Shown here one piece after another: positions 10,995 through 24,490 of a stretch of DNA of 64,000 nucleotides (the stretch's first letter is position 1; each line of letters opens with the position of its first letter). The notes beneath the pieces were generated by a model. It did no database searches. It was not told where the DNA came from and worked only from the letters and a program-made list of their open reading frames with translations. This stretch comes from Capsicum annuum (taxonomy: Eukaryota; Streptophyta; Magnoliopsida; Solanales; Solanaceae): contig NC_061119.1 in assembly GCF_002878395.1 (NCBI RefSeq), forward strand, positions 17,550,983-17,614,982. The letters run 5' to 3'. The translations under genes were made by a program, and so were the position numbers.

Positions 10995-13693
10995 TGTCAC
11001 GACCCAGAATAATGGATCGTACGGGCACCTACGCTATTCTAAGTAGTTAGAAGAACCCTTATTACCCAACAAAAATATGTGGAAGACTTCTGTTTTTAAG
11101 AAAAAACTGGATTAAATATAATAAAGTAAATTAAATACTAATAAATAAAAATTTTCAAAAAATTCTTACAAATGTCCTTCACTATTCCAAGACTTGGTCA
11201 GACATGTACAAGAGCTATCCACTACAGCATAAACTGACAATAAAATAATAATACAAAGACTCTAACATCTTCCAGGAAGAAAGTGCAGAAGTTAGTGCTG
11301 AATATCGTCATCCATCTAATAACTGCAAACTAACCTACATCCAGTCTACATCCCAAAAAGGAATATAGAAGAGTAGGGTCAGTACAACCACAGGTACTAG
11401 TAGGCATCATCGTACGACCGTGTTAGTCCATATAATCATAAAATAAAATTAAGAAAAATAAATCATGACATCTTGAATGGAATATAATTCAACTAAGGTT
11501 GTAATAACATTAATACTTTACCGATATTACTTACATCATCCAACTACTCTTCCAACTCTCTCAATATTATATTCATTACTAACATACACTAGCCTCATTA
11601 ATTCACACCATCAACTATAATCCAACTCTAATACATCATTATTCCTCTTTATTCATCTTATCTTTTTCATTACTTATTTTCTCAGGAATAAACCCGTAAT
11701 CATAGACAACCGACACTAAATTATCGGGCTATCAACCAAATGCTTTATTATTATATTAAAGAATGATAACTAGCCATTCTAATAAGCTACCATTAAAACA
11801 GTTATAAATGAAGCAAGTTAACCAACATATAAGTAAGTACAAGTTTTACTTATTCAAATACATATCACACAATTAAATACCCAATGAATTAACAATACAA
11901 CAATAAGAGATCAAACAGTGCTCACAAACAAGACACATAACCATCAAGAGTAACAACCATACTGTAAATATCCACACACTCAACACAAATAAGTACAAAC
12001 ATGCTATGGGACTTATTTTTTCCCAAATAGTCATGACCTGCAGGGAATAATCTATGTTAAAGTACCATACCAGCGTGGTACCCGATCCAACATATACATA
12101 TCCGTACAGGCATGGTACCCGATCTAACATATATATATTTGTATCGGTGTGGTACCCGATCCAATTATACATATCCGTACTAGAGTGGTACCCGATCCAA
12201 CATATACATTTATGTACAAGCGTGGTACCCGATCCAACATATACATATATGTACCGGCGTGGTACTCGATCCAATATATACATACCCATACCGACATGGT
12301 ACCCGATCCAATATATACATATCTGTACTGGTTTGGTACCCGATCCAACATATACATATCCGTACCGGCGTGGTACCCGATCCACATATACATATCCATA
12401 CCGGTGTGGTATCCGATCCAATATATATATATTCGTACCGGCTTGGTACCCAATCCAATATATACATATCCGTACTGGCCTGGTACCCGATCCAACATAT
12501 ACATATCTGTACCGACATGGTACCTGATCCACATATATATATCCGTACCGGCGTGGTACCCGATCCAATATTTACATATCCATACCGGCGTGGTACCCGA
12601 TCCAACATATACATATCCTTACCGACGTGGTACCCAATCCACCATAAACTAGTATTATTAATATCTAATTTACACAAACTCACAGTGTAGAACAATGTAC
12701 CAAGTTTACAAGTACACTTAAAGTCATAAGACAATTCTATCAAGTAAATTTCCAACAATCATTTATACACACATCAACAATCCAAGCATCAAAAATTTCA
12801 AGCTTGTCCGAATACCAATCAACAAGTATTCATAGCATTACTTTAAGGAGTTATTATTATAAAACAAGCCACTCATAGGTACAAAGCAATAAATCATCAT
12901 CATCACCAATTTAGCCTCTAATGGGAATCTAATAGATAGAGTACTTTTATCAATGTCAAAATAAGAATATTATAAAATAAATTACAATTTCATTCGTACT
13001 CATACAAATCACTATTGGAGCCTTAATTACTCATTAATTATTAAAAATATTATCATCTTCTTAAATACCGCAACTTGGGTGCTAACATCACCACCTATAA
13101 CTAGCACATTCACGTGTATCATTATCTTCTACCACTTTTCACACAATACAATCATCATACAAATTCAAGTCATCTATCCTTAGATATTACTGTTCCTATT
13201 AGTACTTAATCCTAGCATAGTTCTTCTCACTATATTATTGTTCAACACATACAACTTAATATCTTTATAACTCAATTTGGTTCATCACTATCACAACTAA
13301 GAACTATCATGTCCACATCTTTTATTTACAACAATCTCATTACAGCACATAGCACATAATATCACAAGTATCATATAATTAATCAATAATATAGTTTTGG
13401 GGTTTAAAGTTAAGTACTCATGTCTTTATCCATCTCAACTCCATGCCCGCAAGCCTAGACATGCTTTCTCCCATCAATTCTAAATTATGAAAATATAAAA
13501 TAACACAATCTTTTACTCATTAAATCTAACCTACCTAGACTCCATAATTTTGGAAGAAGCAAACAGCAACAAGGGTGCTCTTTCCTTTATTTCATGCCTT
13601 GGAACAATCAATCATATAAAAATCAAGCAATTATAAGAGTAATTAAATATTTACTCTTCAAACAAATATCTTGAGGATTCAAACCCACTAATT
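10995..13693 (-). repeat. Right LTR (5' LTR on minus strand), outer end missing
   Basis: Begins TGTCACGACCCAGAAT beside the primer site. Aligns with the left LTR from 11641 on and preserves the uninterrupted target of the solo LTR at about 11822-11836. It ends abruptly at 13693, where the left copy goes on (8263 onward), so the U3 end was lost by deletion or replacement. Confidence 0.75.
12062..12645. repeat. 37-bp tandem array (about 16 units) in the right LTR
   Basis: Same GTACCGGCGTGGTACCCGAT plus CCAACATATACATATCC unit as in the left LTR, about two units longer. The copy-number difference between LTRs that were identical at insertion points to slippage or unequal exchange afterwards. Confidence 0.9.
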
Positions 13694-14928
13694 ATACTAA
13701 CAATTTGAATTAAAAATACACCAACTTAACACATGTAATTAAGCAAAAAATATTATAAAAGTTGTGACTTGTGGTAATTTAGCTAATGAACATTTAGGTT
13801 ACAACTATAATGACTGTGATAATTCAACTAGTAAAAACATAAGTTACAATTGTAAAATGTAAAATAGTAATGGTGCATTTAAAGTTGCAAATTTTGAATT
13901 AAAATAATAAGAAGCGGTAATACCAATTGTCTTTTTCTTCATAATCCACCTTTCTTTCCTGTAAAATTACAAAGGTTGAATTGATAGTTCTCAATTCTTT
14001 GATTTTCCTTTTGGTTATTGGTTCACTGCTTTGTTTAAAATTAGTAGCAAGTTTCATTCTCATTTATGACATTTAACAAAACTGTATTCATCGAGTTTCT
14101 ATTATTACTAAAAGAATTTGTATATTCAAGATCTATTTTCACTATTAAAGATATATGTGTATTTTACGGTACGAAAGAAAATTAAAAAGGATTTTAAATG
14201 TCACAAAAAAATAAATTTAATGAGCACTCGACTCTTTCTTCTTCTCCATCTCTATTGTAACTTCTTTCTTGAATTAATATCGTAATGGTTGAAAGTTAAA
14301 GCACACTAATTATTGTGCTTGACTACCCAAAAGAGATTAAAACATCTTTCATGAAAGCACCTTAATGTTTTCATATTTAAAAAAAAAATATTACATGTGT
14401 TTAATTTTTAAAATTAATTAGATGTTAAAAAATTGAGTCATAAATTTAACGAAGTCTTTCATGACCGCATGAAGTACATGTAATTTTATGATCGCACGAA
14501 GAGCAACTACCATCACTAGTTACTACATAAGAGTAAAACTTGTACATTCATGAGAAAAAGAACAACATTAAAAGTTGAACTCTGGAGAGTTGGATGAAAT
14601 AAAAGAGTCATGGAAATCAAATTTCTAATATATATACAAAGAAACCAATCCATTTTGAAATCATAAAATAATCCATTTCACAAGTTAAAAACAATATCTC
14701 AAATATAAAATTCACAGCAAATTATAACCGTATTGAAATCAAACATAATCAAATTTTAAAAAAGAACCAAATTTATTTCGATTAGATATTCAGTCTGCAC
14801 TACTAAAGAGACAAAAATAGAAGTATCAAAATGTTGAAGAAGTGAATGTCTCATCCTATTTATTTTCATTTCTAAACGCGAGTAAGTGCATCAATTCTCA
14901 TTTTTTAGATCATTGCTTTTGTTATCTT
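13694..14928. other. Unassigned AT-rich interval
   Basis: No gene or recognisable element. Small homopolymer runs, and two 'atgaccgcatgaag'/'atgatcgcacgaag' stretches near 14460-14505. Confidence 0.45.
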
Positions 14929-15858
14929 CAGGGGCGGCTCAACACTATTAGTGGCCTAAAGCCAAATTTCGATGAGAGATCTTGAATTAATAACTTGCTC
15001 ATCTTGAGAACATTCTCCTATATTTTTGAATTATACTTTATTATTTATTAAAAATTTATCTAAAACTTCTTTTTGTGATTCTACCAAAGTTTCAATTCTT
15101 CTTCTTTTTCAAAAGTTTCGAAGCACTGAATTCATATTTTTTATTTGACATATTTAAATTTTAATAAACAGCAAAAGTGTAATTTATATCTCCACAACTA
15201 AAAAACTCAAAAGAAAATCAATAAACAACAAAATATGTCTACCAAATATCAATATATGCATGCACAACTATTTTAAAAAAATAATAATAAAATTAAAATA
15301 ATAAAACCTGCTTTAATAACTTGATCGGTAAATAATAACTTCAATCTTCATAAACTATCAACAATATTGATATTCAATAAAAAATTGAATGAATAAAAAT
15401 ATTAAGAAAAAATATCCCTTGAACAATTGAAGTTTGATGTATAAGAATTAAAAAAAAAAAAAAGAGTTGAAGGTAAATAAATAGAGAAGAAATACAATAA
15501 ATATGTATGTTAGTTTTCATCAATCAAGAAAAGAAAAATGAAAGATCTCTTCTTAATTGGAAAGAAAAAGACTGAAACTATTAATTAATTTTTATTCTTT
15601 TTTCTATATTTTTTTACTTATAAATATATATTTTACCTTTTTCAAGACTTAATCAAATCAACGCCATTAAATGTATACTTTTTTTTTCAAGATTGTGCTC
15701 TTTTTTCTTTTATATATATATATAGATAGATAGATAGAGAGAGAGAGAGAGAAAAAGAGAGAGAGAGAGATTTTATAAATAATGATGTCAAGTGGGGCCC
15801 CCCAAAATTGGGGGCCTAAAGCAGGGGATTGTGTTGCTTTACCCCAAAGCCGGTCCTG
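14929..15858. mobile_element. hAT-type non-autonomous element, 930 bp
   Basis: The left end is CAGGGGCGGCTCAACA and the right end, reverse-complemented, is CAGGACCGGCTTTGGGG. These are imperfect terminal inverted repeats with the CAGG start usual for hAT elements, and both ends continue into matched GGCCTAAAGC motifs. Flanks GTTATCTT (14921-14928) and GTTATGTC (15859-15866) fit an 8-bp target duplication with two changes. No transposase frame is inside, so it depends on another element. Family assignment is from the ends and the 8-bp duplication. Confidence 0.75.
15710..15770. repeat. Compound microsatellite (TA)n (GATA)n (GA)n
   Basis: TA repeats to 15724, GATA units to 15738, then GA repeats interrupted by AAAA, to 15770. 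Lies inside the hAT-type element. Confidence 0.9.
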
Positions 15859-15913
15859 GTTATGTCTTGGGTAAGTTTGTTTATAAAATTATTTGCATGG
15901 TACATAATTCTAA

Positions 15914-18300
15914 TGTCACGACCCGAGCCAGGGCCTTGACCGCAATGAGCATCCCGAACGATGAAAGCCCGAGCGCCCCTTTTTTTCTGTCAATCATGTA
16001 CAATATTCATACAATATAAAGTATTTGCGGAAAACATACAAAATGAAACTATGGCCAATCTCATAACACTTGAACAATTTGGAAGGAAATTCTTAATATT
16101 CAAAACATATGACACCCATTTGTGAAATCTCTAATATTACAAGATCCAACATATGTCTAAAACAAAATTGGGATAAGCCACCAGTCAGACGATGAATCAA
16201 ACAAATGACAATATTTATATAAGTGTGGTCTTCCGGAATAGAGAAGGCCCACTAACATCACACTTCTTTATGATAAATCTATGGCTTAGCGGGACCCTTG
16301 AACTAAGCCTTAGACCTTGAAATATAGAGGGTCAATGCAAATGTATTGGTACGCAGAACAATCCAAAAATAAAATATGTATTTTTATAAAACATAGGTGA
16401 GAGCATTTCATAAATCACATATCATCTTGAAATAGTTGAAAACACATAGGCATAAATTTGAAACTTTCAAATACACATTCTTCAACTCACGGCTCTACTC
16501 TTTATCTTACTTCTGAGCCAAATGGTACACCCTACAACTCTGCTATTCCATGGGCTATATGGAATCCGCCCTTGACTCGGCAGCTAAGCCCCCAACCCTA
16601 GTTTGCCGCAAGGGTTGGAGTCTCTACTTCTCTACTATGCCATTGGGCCATCGCCAGCGTACAATTTCCCTTTAGGGTGACATAAACTCATATCGGTAAA
16701 TCACGGTTTTGGAAAATGAGTCGTATGACTCGTACCTTCTTCTGATAACCATCTAACTCTCTTATGCCCAGTTTTTAGATTCTTTAAACCACATCCTCTT
16801 TGAAAAAGTTGATTCTTTCTTAATATCTTTGGGAACATCAAAATAGGGTATCGTCATATCTAGACTTGCAAGCCATGTCACAATATATCTATGGCCCTTA
16901 TCTAATTTCCAAAAGAGGTTTAGTGACCACCCAAAAGATCTACCATTCGAACGAAAGTTCATATTTCAAAATAGTTGAAAAAACAAACTGTTCTCAATAC
17001 TTATTCTACGGTGGTCACCCTTTTCAATCACTTTTAGCCATTCTAAATAGAAATCATGATCATCATAAAACAAGTAAACTACTCTTCCATTATCACATGA
17101 AAACAGTTCAATTTATACATAACGGGATCAAACATTTTACAATTTTTGTAATTCATTCTCAACATGTAAAATCGATACAATTTCATAGTAAAAGAGGGAA
17201 TTACATATCCTATGCTCTAATTTAAGTTCACAATCTAATCATCATCATGTCACACGAAAAAAATTCAAGTTTACGGCTTCATACCATAATTTTTACAACA
17301 CTTCATCAAGATGTAATAATTTCAATAAAAGTTTATCCGTGATCTTGAAACAATTTCATATATACATATATATATTCTTCAAAACTAATTTGAAAACTGA
17401 AAATCAATACCCATTGGGTTTAGGATTGTCCCACGTACCTTATGTCATTTAGTTTGAATATTAAAACTCTAATCTTGACCCTTTTCTTGAAATCTTATAC
17501 TTAGAGAAAACCCAAGTTTGGTCTTGTTCATGAGAGTGGAGAGGGAATTGAGATATTGTAAAATGATAATAGATAGATTATAAATCTTAGGGTATGATTT
17601 AATTATGTGGGAGAAGTTTGGGGAGAGAAAAATATCAAAATACCCCTAAGGAAAGTACGTACAAGTTGCAGAAATTTTCAGTTGATGACTTGAGTTGATA
17701 ACTTATCAACTAGTTGATGACTTATAAACTCAAGTCGACACTTTGGTAGCTGGGATGGTTATGGGTGACGACTTGGGTTGATAAGTCTTCACTTGGGTGA
17801 TGGCCTATCACCTCTAATCGTCACTTGAAGCTGAAATTGGTCACACACTGGTTAAGGCTAATGACTTGGGTTGATAAGTCGTCACTTACTTGATGGCCTA
17901 TTACCTCAAGTCGTCACCTTGTTGACAGATAGACACTTCAAAGTAAAATGAGCATAACTTTCCACTCCGATATAGTATTAAGGCAAAACCGGTGGAATTG
18001 GAAAGAAGAATCAAAGACCTTTCATTTGATAGATAGTAGGCCCTCAAAATCTTATATAAAATAAGTTATGGTCGATGGAAGTTGACCGAAAATGAGACAT
18101 TCACCAAAACTTAATCGATAGGTAAGTTTTCAACTTGTCTTTGGGTTAGGGGATTTTTGTGACCTCAATTCATATTCAAAGGTATTCACACACTATAGGA
18201 TTGATCATCACACATGTATTAACAATGAATCATTATGTTCGGGCCTATACGCATAGAAAAGGCGGTTCAAACTTTAGCCCAAAAAGTATGGGGTGTTACA
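15914..18300 (-). repeat. 3' LTR (left), 2,387 bp
   Basis: Starts TGTCACGACCCGAGCC and ends GGGGTGTTACA. It carries about 80 bp (roughly 16247-16330) that the right LTR lacks. Positions 17680-17930 hold the repeated GACGACTT...GATAAGTCGTCA cassette. Short open frames inside (16866-17225) have a shifted match in the other LTR and are not genes. Confidence 0.92.
17680..17930. repeat. GACGAC...GATAAGTCGTC cassette array, left LTR
   Basis: Modules begin near 17684, 17767 and 17860 (spacing 83 and 93 bp). Each has GA(T/C)GACTTG.GTTGATAA followed by GTCGTCAC or a variant, then GGTGATGGCCTATCACCTC and a further GTCGTCAC. Each module is quasi-palindromic. The same layout occurs in the LTRs of the Athila-like element at 40.2 and 45.6 kb. 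Confidence 0.75.
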
Positions 18301-18302
18301 TT

Positions 18303-18313
18303 ATCTCCCCCTT
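18303..18313 (-). other. Polypurine tract of the minus-strand element
   Basis: The minus strand reads AAGGGGGAGAT followed by AA and the LTR start TGTAACACCCC. Correct position for plus-strand DNA priming. Confidence 0.75.
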
Positions 18314-20668
18314 GGGATCATTCATCCTCGAATGATGGGTAGGATTTTGTTGAAGCTATAGAAGCAGGGAATAAAGGACGTAACCTCACATTAGGAATTT
18401 TATTTTCCTAAATGAAACATATGTAGACTTTCAAGAATGGCTTTGTGGCATCACCAAGTAAATTGTGTAAGCACAATTCATGAGTTAACGAAACTTGACA
18501 TCGACGTAATTTTGGCATGTGTTTTATGGAACATGATCAAAACATTTAAGGCATAAACTTTTCTAAAACTCTTCGACCTGATTAAGATTGGTACAAGACA
18601 TGAGAGGAGATTTCTGTGGGAAACAAGAATAGAATAGAAACATTTTCAACCTCAATTGATATGTCTAAAAGTCTTTAAATTTTGCAACGCTCCTCAACTA
18701 TGCTTTCAGTTATGGATACCATATTTGAACATCTCAATCTTATAATTTCACCACTAAATACATAACTACAAGATCTTGAGTCTAACTGCATCGTACTTCT
18801 ATGTTGAAGCCTAACCCGGAGTAAAAAGATGCAAGCTTAAGCTATGGGACCCTATACATCCCTTTTAGAGCATTACTTCACCTTATCACTATAATTAACC
18901 AAATTTTAGGTCCTAAATCAAGGAATACTAACCACATAGGACATCGGTTTGTGTTTTCATCAATCACCACATTCAAGCTTATCATTACTACACCTACTTC
19001 ATGGATCTCTCTACTAAGACCAGCAATTTAATCATTCTCATAAATAGTTTCGCCATATATGTCCTACCCAACTATTTCACATAACGAAAGTTTGTCTCCT
19101 TTTTTCCCCCTTCACCTATAACTTTAGCTAAAGAAATCTCCTAAAAAATGTTCACATTCAAGGTCATCTACTGCTCTACCTAAAACATCACTACTCTTCC
19201 ATGACTGCTATCATACTATCATATGGACGGTCATTGAGGGACCCGACTATAAGCATCATGAAGGGAAGTAACACTTGTCAGATCATAACTCATACTTGTT
19301 GCAATACTCAAGAAGGGATATGAGGTGAAGATAAGATTGAATAGACACAAAGAAGTTTCATAAATCAAGTATTTGGATCATAAGTAGCGAGTCGTTTGGC
19401 ATAAACACAACACAACATGATTTCTTAGGACTGGGCACGGTGTGAAAACATAAGTGCACATAGCAAGAGTTGTATAACATAAGGCTGGAATTCATGAAGT
19501 CGACGACTGAGGAAGGTATTTCTACTTGGAACCATTGCTCCTTATTTACGAACTAAACATGGCCATGAGTTTGCATAAACTTTCTCTCATTAGACTAGAC
19601 CCGACATAGCATGAATCGGTAACATATAGAAAGCATAGTTTTTCTTAGAACCAAACATGTTATAAGACATGGATTTTTTTATGGATCATGAGCATCATAT
19701 CATAGAGCTTGAATACATGAAAGACTGGACTAATCGAGGCATCATTGCTTCTAGTTTGGAGGTCGGAACATGACATGACTTACATAGAGAACTCAAACCT
19801 TAGTCATCCGCAGGGCTTGAATACATAAGACATTGGTCGAATGAACTCTTAAACTAAAGTAGGAGGAATATGCTTGAATAGGAATAGGTTTATCATGACT
19901 CTTCTGTAAACTTGCCACAATGAGAAAATTTGGGAACTACTTTAATCCATCATCTCCCCCTTAGATCCAAGTCATAATCCTAGACTTGCGGACATAAGCT
20001 CACATCAAATACATAGCCACAACTCTCAACACAAAAGGACATCACCATACACATAAATATTAAACTCTTCCTGATACACTATACTCTAAAGGCCTTGCTT
20101 TCCAGAAATGCTACTCTTAACTTTTGCTAGCATCTATAGCCATCACTTTACAACTCCCACTCTCATGAGCATGCGCATCCACACTTCTTATCACAAAGGG
20201 GGGGGTCAGTATATACATGAATACAAACTCCTCTAATTATTTTTTAATACAAAGACACTCAATTCTTTCTAGCACATTTATCCAGGAACACTAATCATAA
20301 CTTCCTCTAACCCCTAAAGTCACCAACTTATGACTAACATTACTATGGGCATGGACATCCACTCTTTCAAACTATTAGCACTCTATCTTCAACTCCTTAG
20401 AATAGTCGCATTACACCTCTAATCACATAACTTACAACTTAACAAAATTTATAAAACCATACCCAAGGCTCACATTGCCTACCTATATTTCCTCAAATCA
20501 ACTCTAATGAACACCGTACAACAACTCACTAAACTTTTCCATACTATAATTTCAAGAACACAAACTAGGTATGTAAAAAACTTATACACATAAAACTTTA
20601 TATAACAACATGCTACCTGGGAGGTCAACTTATTCTTATATACCCCCGCTCTTATCCTCTTAATAACT
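18314..20668. other. Element interior, 3' part, non-coding
   Basis: No retroelement domain found on either strand. Frames are short. This is internal DNA of the minus-strand element between the polypurine tract and the nested solo LTR. Confidence 0.6.
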
Positions 20669-23094
20669 TGTAATGACCAGGGACTACCCCTTCGTCGTCA
20701 CACAATGCTTATGACCCCGAAGAATTACAAGCTAACCCATGAATGATATCTAATATGAGCCTCAAACAATAATACTGAATAAATTGTGGAATAATAGGAT
20801 AAAATGCCATAAGGTTCAAAACATCTAAAATACTTATAAAATATAACATTTGTAAAACTGAATACTATCTAAAAGTCTAGTTTAAAAAGCCTCTAACTCA
20901 ATTTGTCTGAAAGTGGAGTTGATGGGACAATCCCCTAACTAACTCCATCTACTAAAATACTACTAAGTTAAAGTACTAAAATAAAAGCATATCCTTAATA
21001 GATGAGGACTCACTGCTAAATTTGCTACTGGTGGCTGAATCTGGCTAAGTGCAGTCAGGAACCTGAGTGTCCAAACCTATGATATGAAATATCATAGCGC
21101 AAGAAATGGGTATGCGATCAGTACGTGGGAATGTACTGGTATGCTAAATGAGGTAAGGCTGAATGCCTGGATTTATATGCATGATCAATAACTAAATGAA
21201 TGATATGCAAGAGTTGGATTAACATACATGGAGGATCTATAACTACTAAACATATTGTGCCTACTATGACTAAATATACTAGAACTGAATTAGATAACCG
21301 AATATACTGATAATCTGGGATCACTAATAATTTGAATTACTATTAACTGAGTGACTGTATTTGACAGTTCTGATTCTATAGAACTGAACTGAGTTCTATT
21401 CTGAAGACTGAGATCAAAACTGAAATTGTGGGAGGTAATCATCTAACCAACATGCCATAAATAAGATAAGATAATTGAGCTGGGATCCAATCTGTAACCC
21501 CAATTGGAAGGGTGTCAGTACCGTGCCACAGGTAAAGACAAGCTGAAAAGTAACCCTTTACTGGCAGGTTTCCTCAACGAGAATGGTGGTACCCTCTACT
21601 GGCAGGTAGAGCACCACATCAACCCTCAATTGGCAGGTTTGATATCTCAACCTACGTAGTTCTGGAATGCAAGGATTGCTTCTAAGGATCACACCCTCTA
21701 CTGGTAGGTGATCCCCCATCCTTGGGTTCACTTGGTGTTGAATCCTACTCCAACTGAAAGACACTGAACTGTTATACTGGACTGAACTGGACTGAATTCA
21801 CTGAGATTACTGGGTTTTCCTAAGTTCTGTAACTGACTGATTTATACTGAGTTCTGTAATGGACTGAGAGTACTACTGATCGTGACATTACTGATACTAT
21901 TCTGAAACTAACACTGGCTCTAAATAAATAGCTAAGTAAATGAAAACATAATCTTGAATAACATAACAATATTCACTTGGTCATAATTTATTCATAGAGA
22001 CATTCCATCAAACACTTGTAATGCATTAACTTGTACATGAATGGTATTACATGTTAGCATGTTATAATGGCATTATTTCATTCTCATAGACAATTTATCA
22101 AACAAATAGGAAGCATGTTTGGTTCATTAAATCATAAACACTTAGGTTTAACATGACTACAACAATCAACTTACAAATTGGAGGGTTTATTATGAATACC
22201 ATGTAATTCAACATATACTAGAATCATTTTTTGGAACTTGTAATCTAAATCATGGATTAAAACTCAAACAGCATCATGAACATGAATTCAATCTAATTCA
22301 AATATGGAAATCATAGATCATAAATCTTGTATTTTGAAAAAGATTTTTGGGCTCCATGGATTGTAAGGATCCATGGATGAACATCTAACATACTTTAATT
22401 TGATGAGTTCTTGGAGAAATTCTTGGGATTGACCTTGATTCTTGAGAGCTAGGGTTTACTTTTTTGAGAGAGAATTATTTTTTGATTTTAGAAAAAAGTG
22501 AATAATGAAGGGTTTTACACATTTTTAGGGCTTAAATCCCACATCTGGGCGGAATAAAATCATGGGAAAGACTGTTTTAACCCTGGACGTAACTTTAATT
22601 TTTCAAGAAATTTTTCCGATCTGGACCCGTGGTGGATGCACCGCTATCATGCTGGGCAACTAGAAAATAATGACTGAAAAATTGCATGGAGGCGTGACAC
22701 GGTGGTATCGCATTGCACTTTATTTGTGAACTGAAAGTGCACTGCGACGCAGTGGAATCGCATTGGTATATTGAAAATTGACAATTGTGAACTGGGTCTA
22801 TTGCGCAATTCACCAATATCGTGGAGCAACATTAAAAGTTTCCAATTGCTATTAACACACTCCGTGATTCACTACTGGCCTGAATGACGATGTTTAATGA
22901 CTAAAACTTAAAATTGCCATAACTTCTTACCCGGTTGTCGGATTCAGGCGATTTTTCTAACGTTGGAAAGCTAATTGAATTTCCTACGCAATGGCAGGCT
23001 CAAATCTAAAAATTACTTAGTATTTCAAAAAATTTATTTAGGATAACCCATGTAATGAGGGTTAATCTAGGCTAGAGAAATACGGGGTATTACA
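20669..23094 (-). mobile_element. Solo LTR, 2,426 bp, nested in the element interior
   Basis: Begins TGTAATGACCAGGG and ends ACGGGGTATTACA, flanked by perfect TAACT duplications (20664-20668 and 23095-23099). It is related to the solo LTR at 3528-6494 through shared blocks such as 'aaggttcaaaacatctaaaa', 'gttgatgggac' and 'ctactgaaa'. The middle (21530-21760) repeats a 'ctactggcaggt' phrase four or five times. No second LTR or interior remains. Orientation is inferred from the TGTAATACCCCG start on the minus strand. Confidence 0.9.
21530..21760. repeat. Short degenerate repeat 'ACCCTCTACTGGCAGGT'
   Basis: Variants of the phrase recur near 21552, 21592, 21628 and 21706, spaced 36-78 bp. A 68-residue minus-strand frame over it is a by-product. 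Confidence 0.55.
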
Positions 23095-24474
23095 TAACTC
23101 AACCACGATTCATCGTTCTAAAACTAATCCTCATGACTATATATATATATATATATCTCAATTATCCACTCCTTATTCCGCAAGTTTCCAACCTAGGCTA
23201 TTTCAAATATTACACCAAGCCAACTAATTCATTCCCACAAAACATGAATTATCAATCTGGAGTTACTGTCTCACCACTACACTCCACATATAAAGCTCAA
23301 GCCTATTGTCTAACACCAATCATGTAACACCGATGAAACATGTCATATACTATACTAGTCCATCAAATTGGGAAATCAACCCAAATACCTTATTTCACGT
23401 AATTACTACCTATAATCACATCCCCTCCATGACATCACTATGATACCTCAAAATCCGCTGCATACCTTCTCACATGTAGTACTAGTTTACAACGACTATA
23501 GAAAAGACAATAAAGAGGGTAAAGTCACATAATGGTGATAGTCAATCTTAGTCTTATAATATAACCCATTGCAATCTTATCATCATATTCTACTTTCTCA
23601 CATTAAGTCTACTTACCCATGCACACATTTAGACAAATTTCAAAATTCTTTAAACATCACTAAGTTTTCCCCCAAGTTAGTCTATACTTGTAACTTGTTG
23701 GCGAATCTACTTCTTTTCCGTTTACCTCCTATAGCTGATTTCTACAACTACCATAACTATCAATTCTAAGCTCCTTTCCTATTTTGAATAAATAATAATC
23801 TTAGCCAACCACTTTCTTCACAAACTACTGCATAACCTACAAATATTGCTATCACATTAGTCTATCATTATGAAATGACAACCCATCCCTCAATCAATGG
23901 TTATACAACTAAACTAGCTTCCTTCCACAAAATTCACCCTCATTCTGACTTCTAAGAATGTGACGTCATATCACTAACTTTGGGATAATCTTACTACCAA
24001 TAGAATATGACACCTTAGCACATACTACTACTCAGTAGAAATATTGTTCCAACATTATCACATATATCACTACCCTTAACCATGACATCTACAATAAGAA
24101 TTTTGAAAGAGACCGAATATACTTCATACATAAGGCTCAAATGCACGATTGATATAGATAGGGGTATAAGGTCAAATCTATACTCTTTAAAGAACTTATG
24201 GACTCCTCTCAAGTCCTTGTGCAATTTCATAATCATTCATGACTAAATCAGAAAGGAACACATCATTTAGATTCTAAGCTTCTGCACTTGAATCGCCTCA
24301 ATACTGAGACATATCTAAGAACATCATAGTAAGGAAAGAATTGGGATACTTTACTCTTCTATGGACGACACCATAGCACGAACTAGAGTATACTTATAAG
24401 TGTGGCAAGCTACACACCCATAAACAGGACTCTACCTGACACAATTTCGTAGATACCCTAGGACCATGAACCGT
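23095..24474. other. Element interior, 5' part, non-coding
   Basis: Carries a (TA)n run at 23138-23156. No gag-like frame. The largest frames (23569-23769 plus, 24015-24236 minus) have no recognisable domain. Confidence 0.55.
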
Positions 24475-24486
24475 GCTCTGATACCA
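24475..24486 (-). other. Primer binding site, initiator tRNA-Met type
   Basis: The minus strand reads TGGTATCAGAGC, 4 bp from the right LTR terminus at 24491. Sets the minus-strand orientation of the 15.9-26.8 kb element. Confidence 0.88.
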
Positions 24487-24490
24487 AGTT

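Larger units (their letters stand above)
3341..13693 (-). mobile_element. Non-coding LTR retroelement, minus strand, both outer LTR ends missing
   Basis: Two long direct copies flank a short interior. Left copy: 3341-3527 plus 6495 to about 9.3 kb. Right copy: 10995-13693. Next to the right copy's inner end lies GCTCTGATACCA (10981-10992), the complement of the standard TGGTATCAGAGC initiator-Met primer site, so the element reads right to left. The interior has no gag or pol, which makes this a large retrotransposon derivative (LARD-like) or a gutted copy. Matching between copies begins at 3341 versus 11642 and stops at about 8262 versus 13693. So the left LTR lacks its outer ~645 bp and the right LTR lacks its outer part. 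A Ty3/gypsy (Tekay/Del-like) origin is inferred from LTR length and the TGTCACGACCC terminus. A solo LTR (3528-6494) interrupts the left LTR. Confidence 0.75.

Noticed and set aside
11873..12758. 231-, 182- and 167-residue frames with the same repeat
   Set aside because: Same array in the right LTR; not a gene.
16866..17225. 119-residue plus-strand frame with a counterpart at 25443-25721
   Set aside because: The similarity comes from the two LTR copies; the frame opposes the element's transcription and carries no domain.
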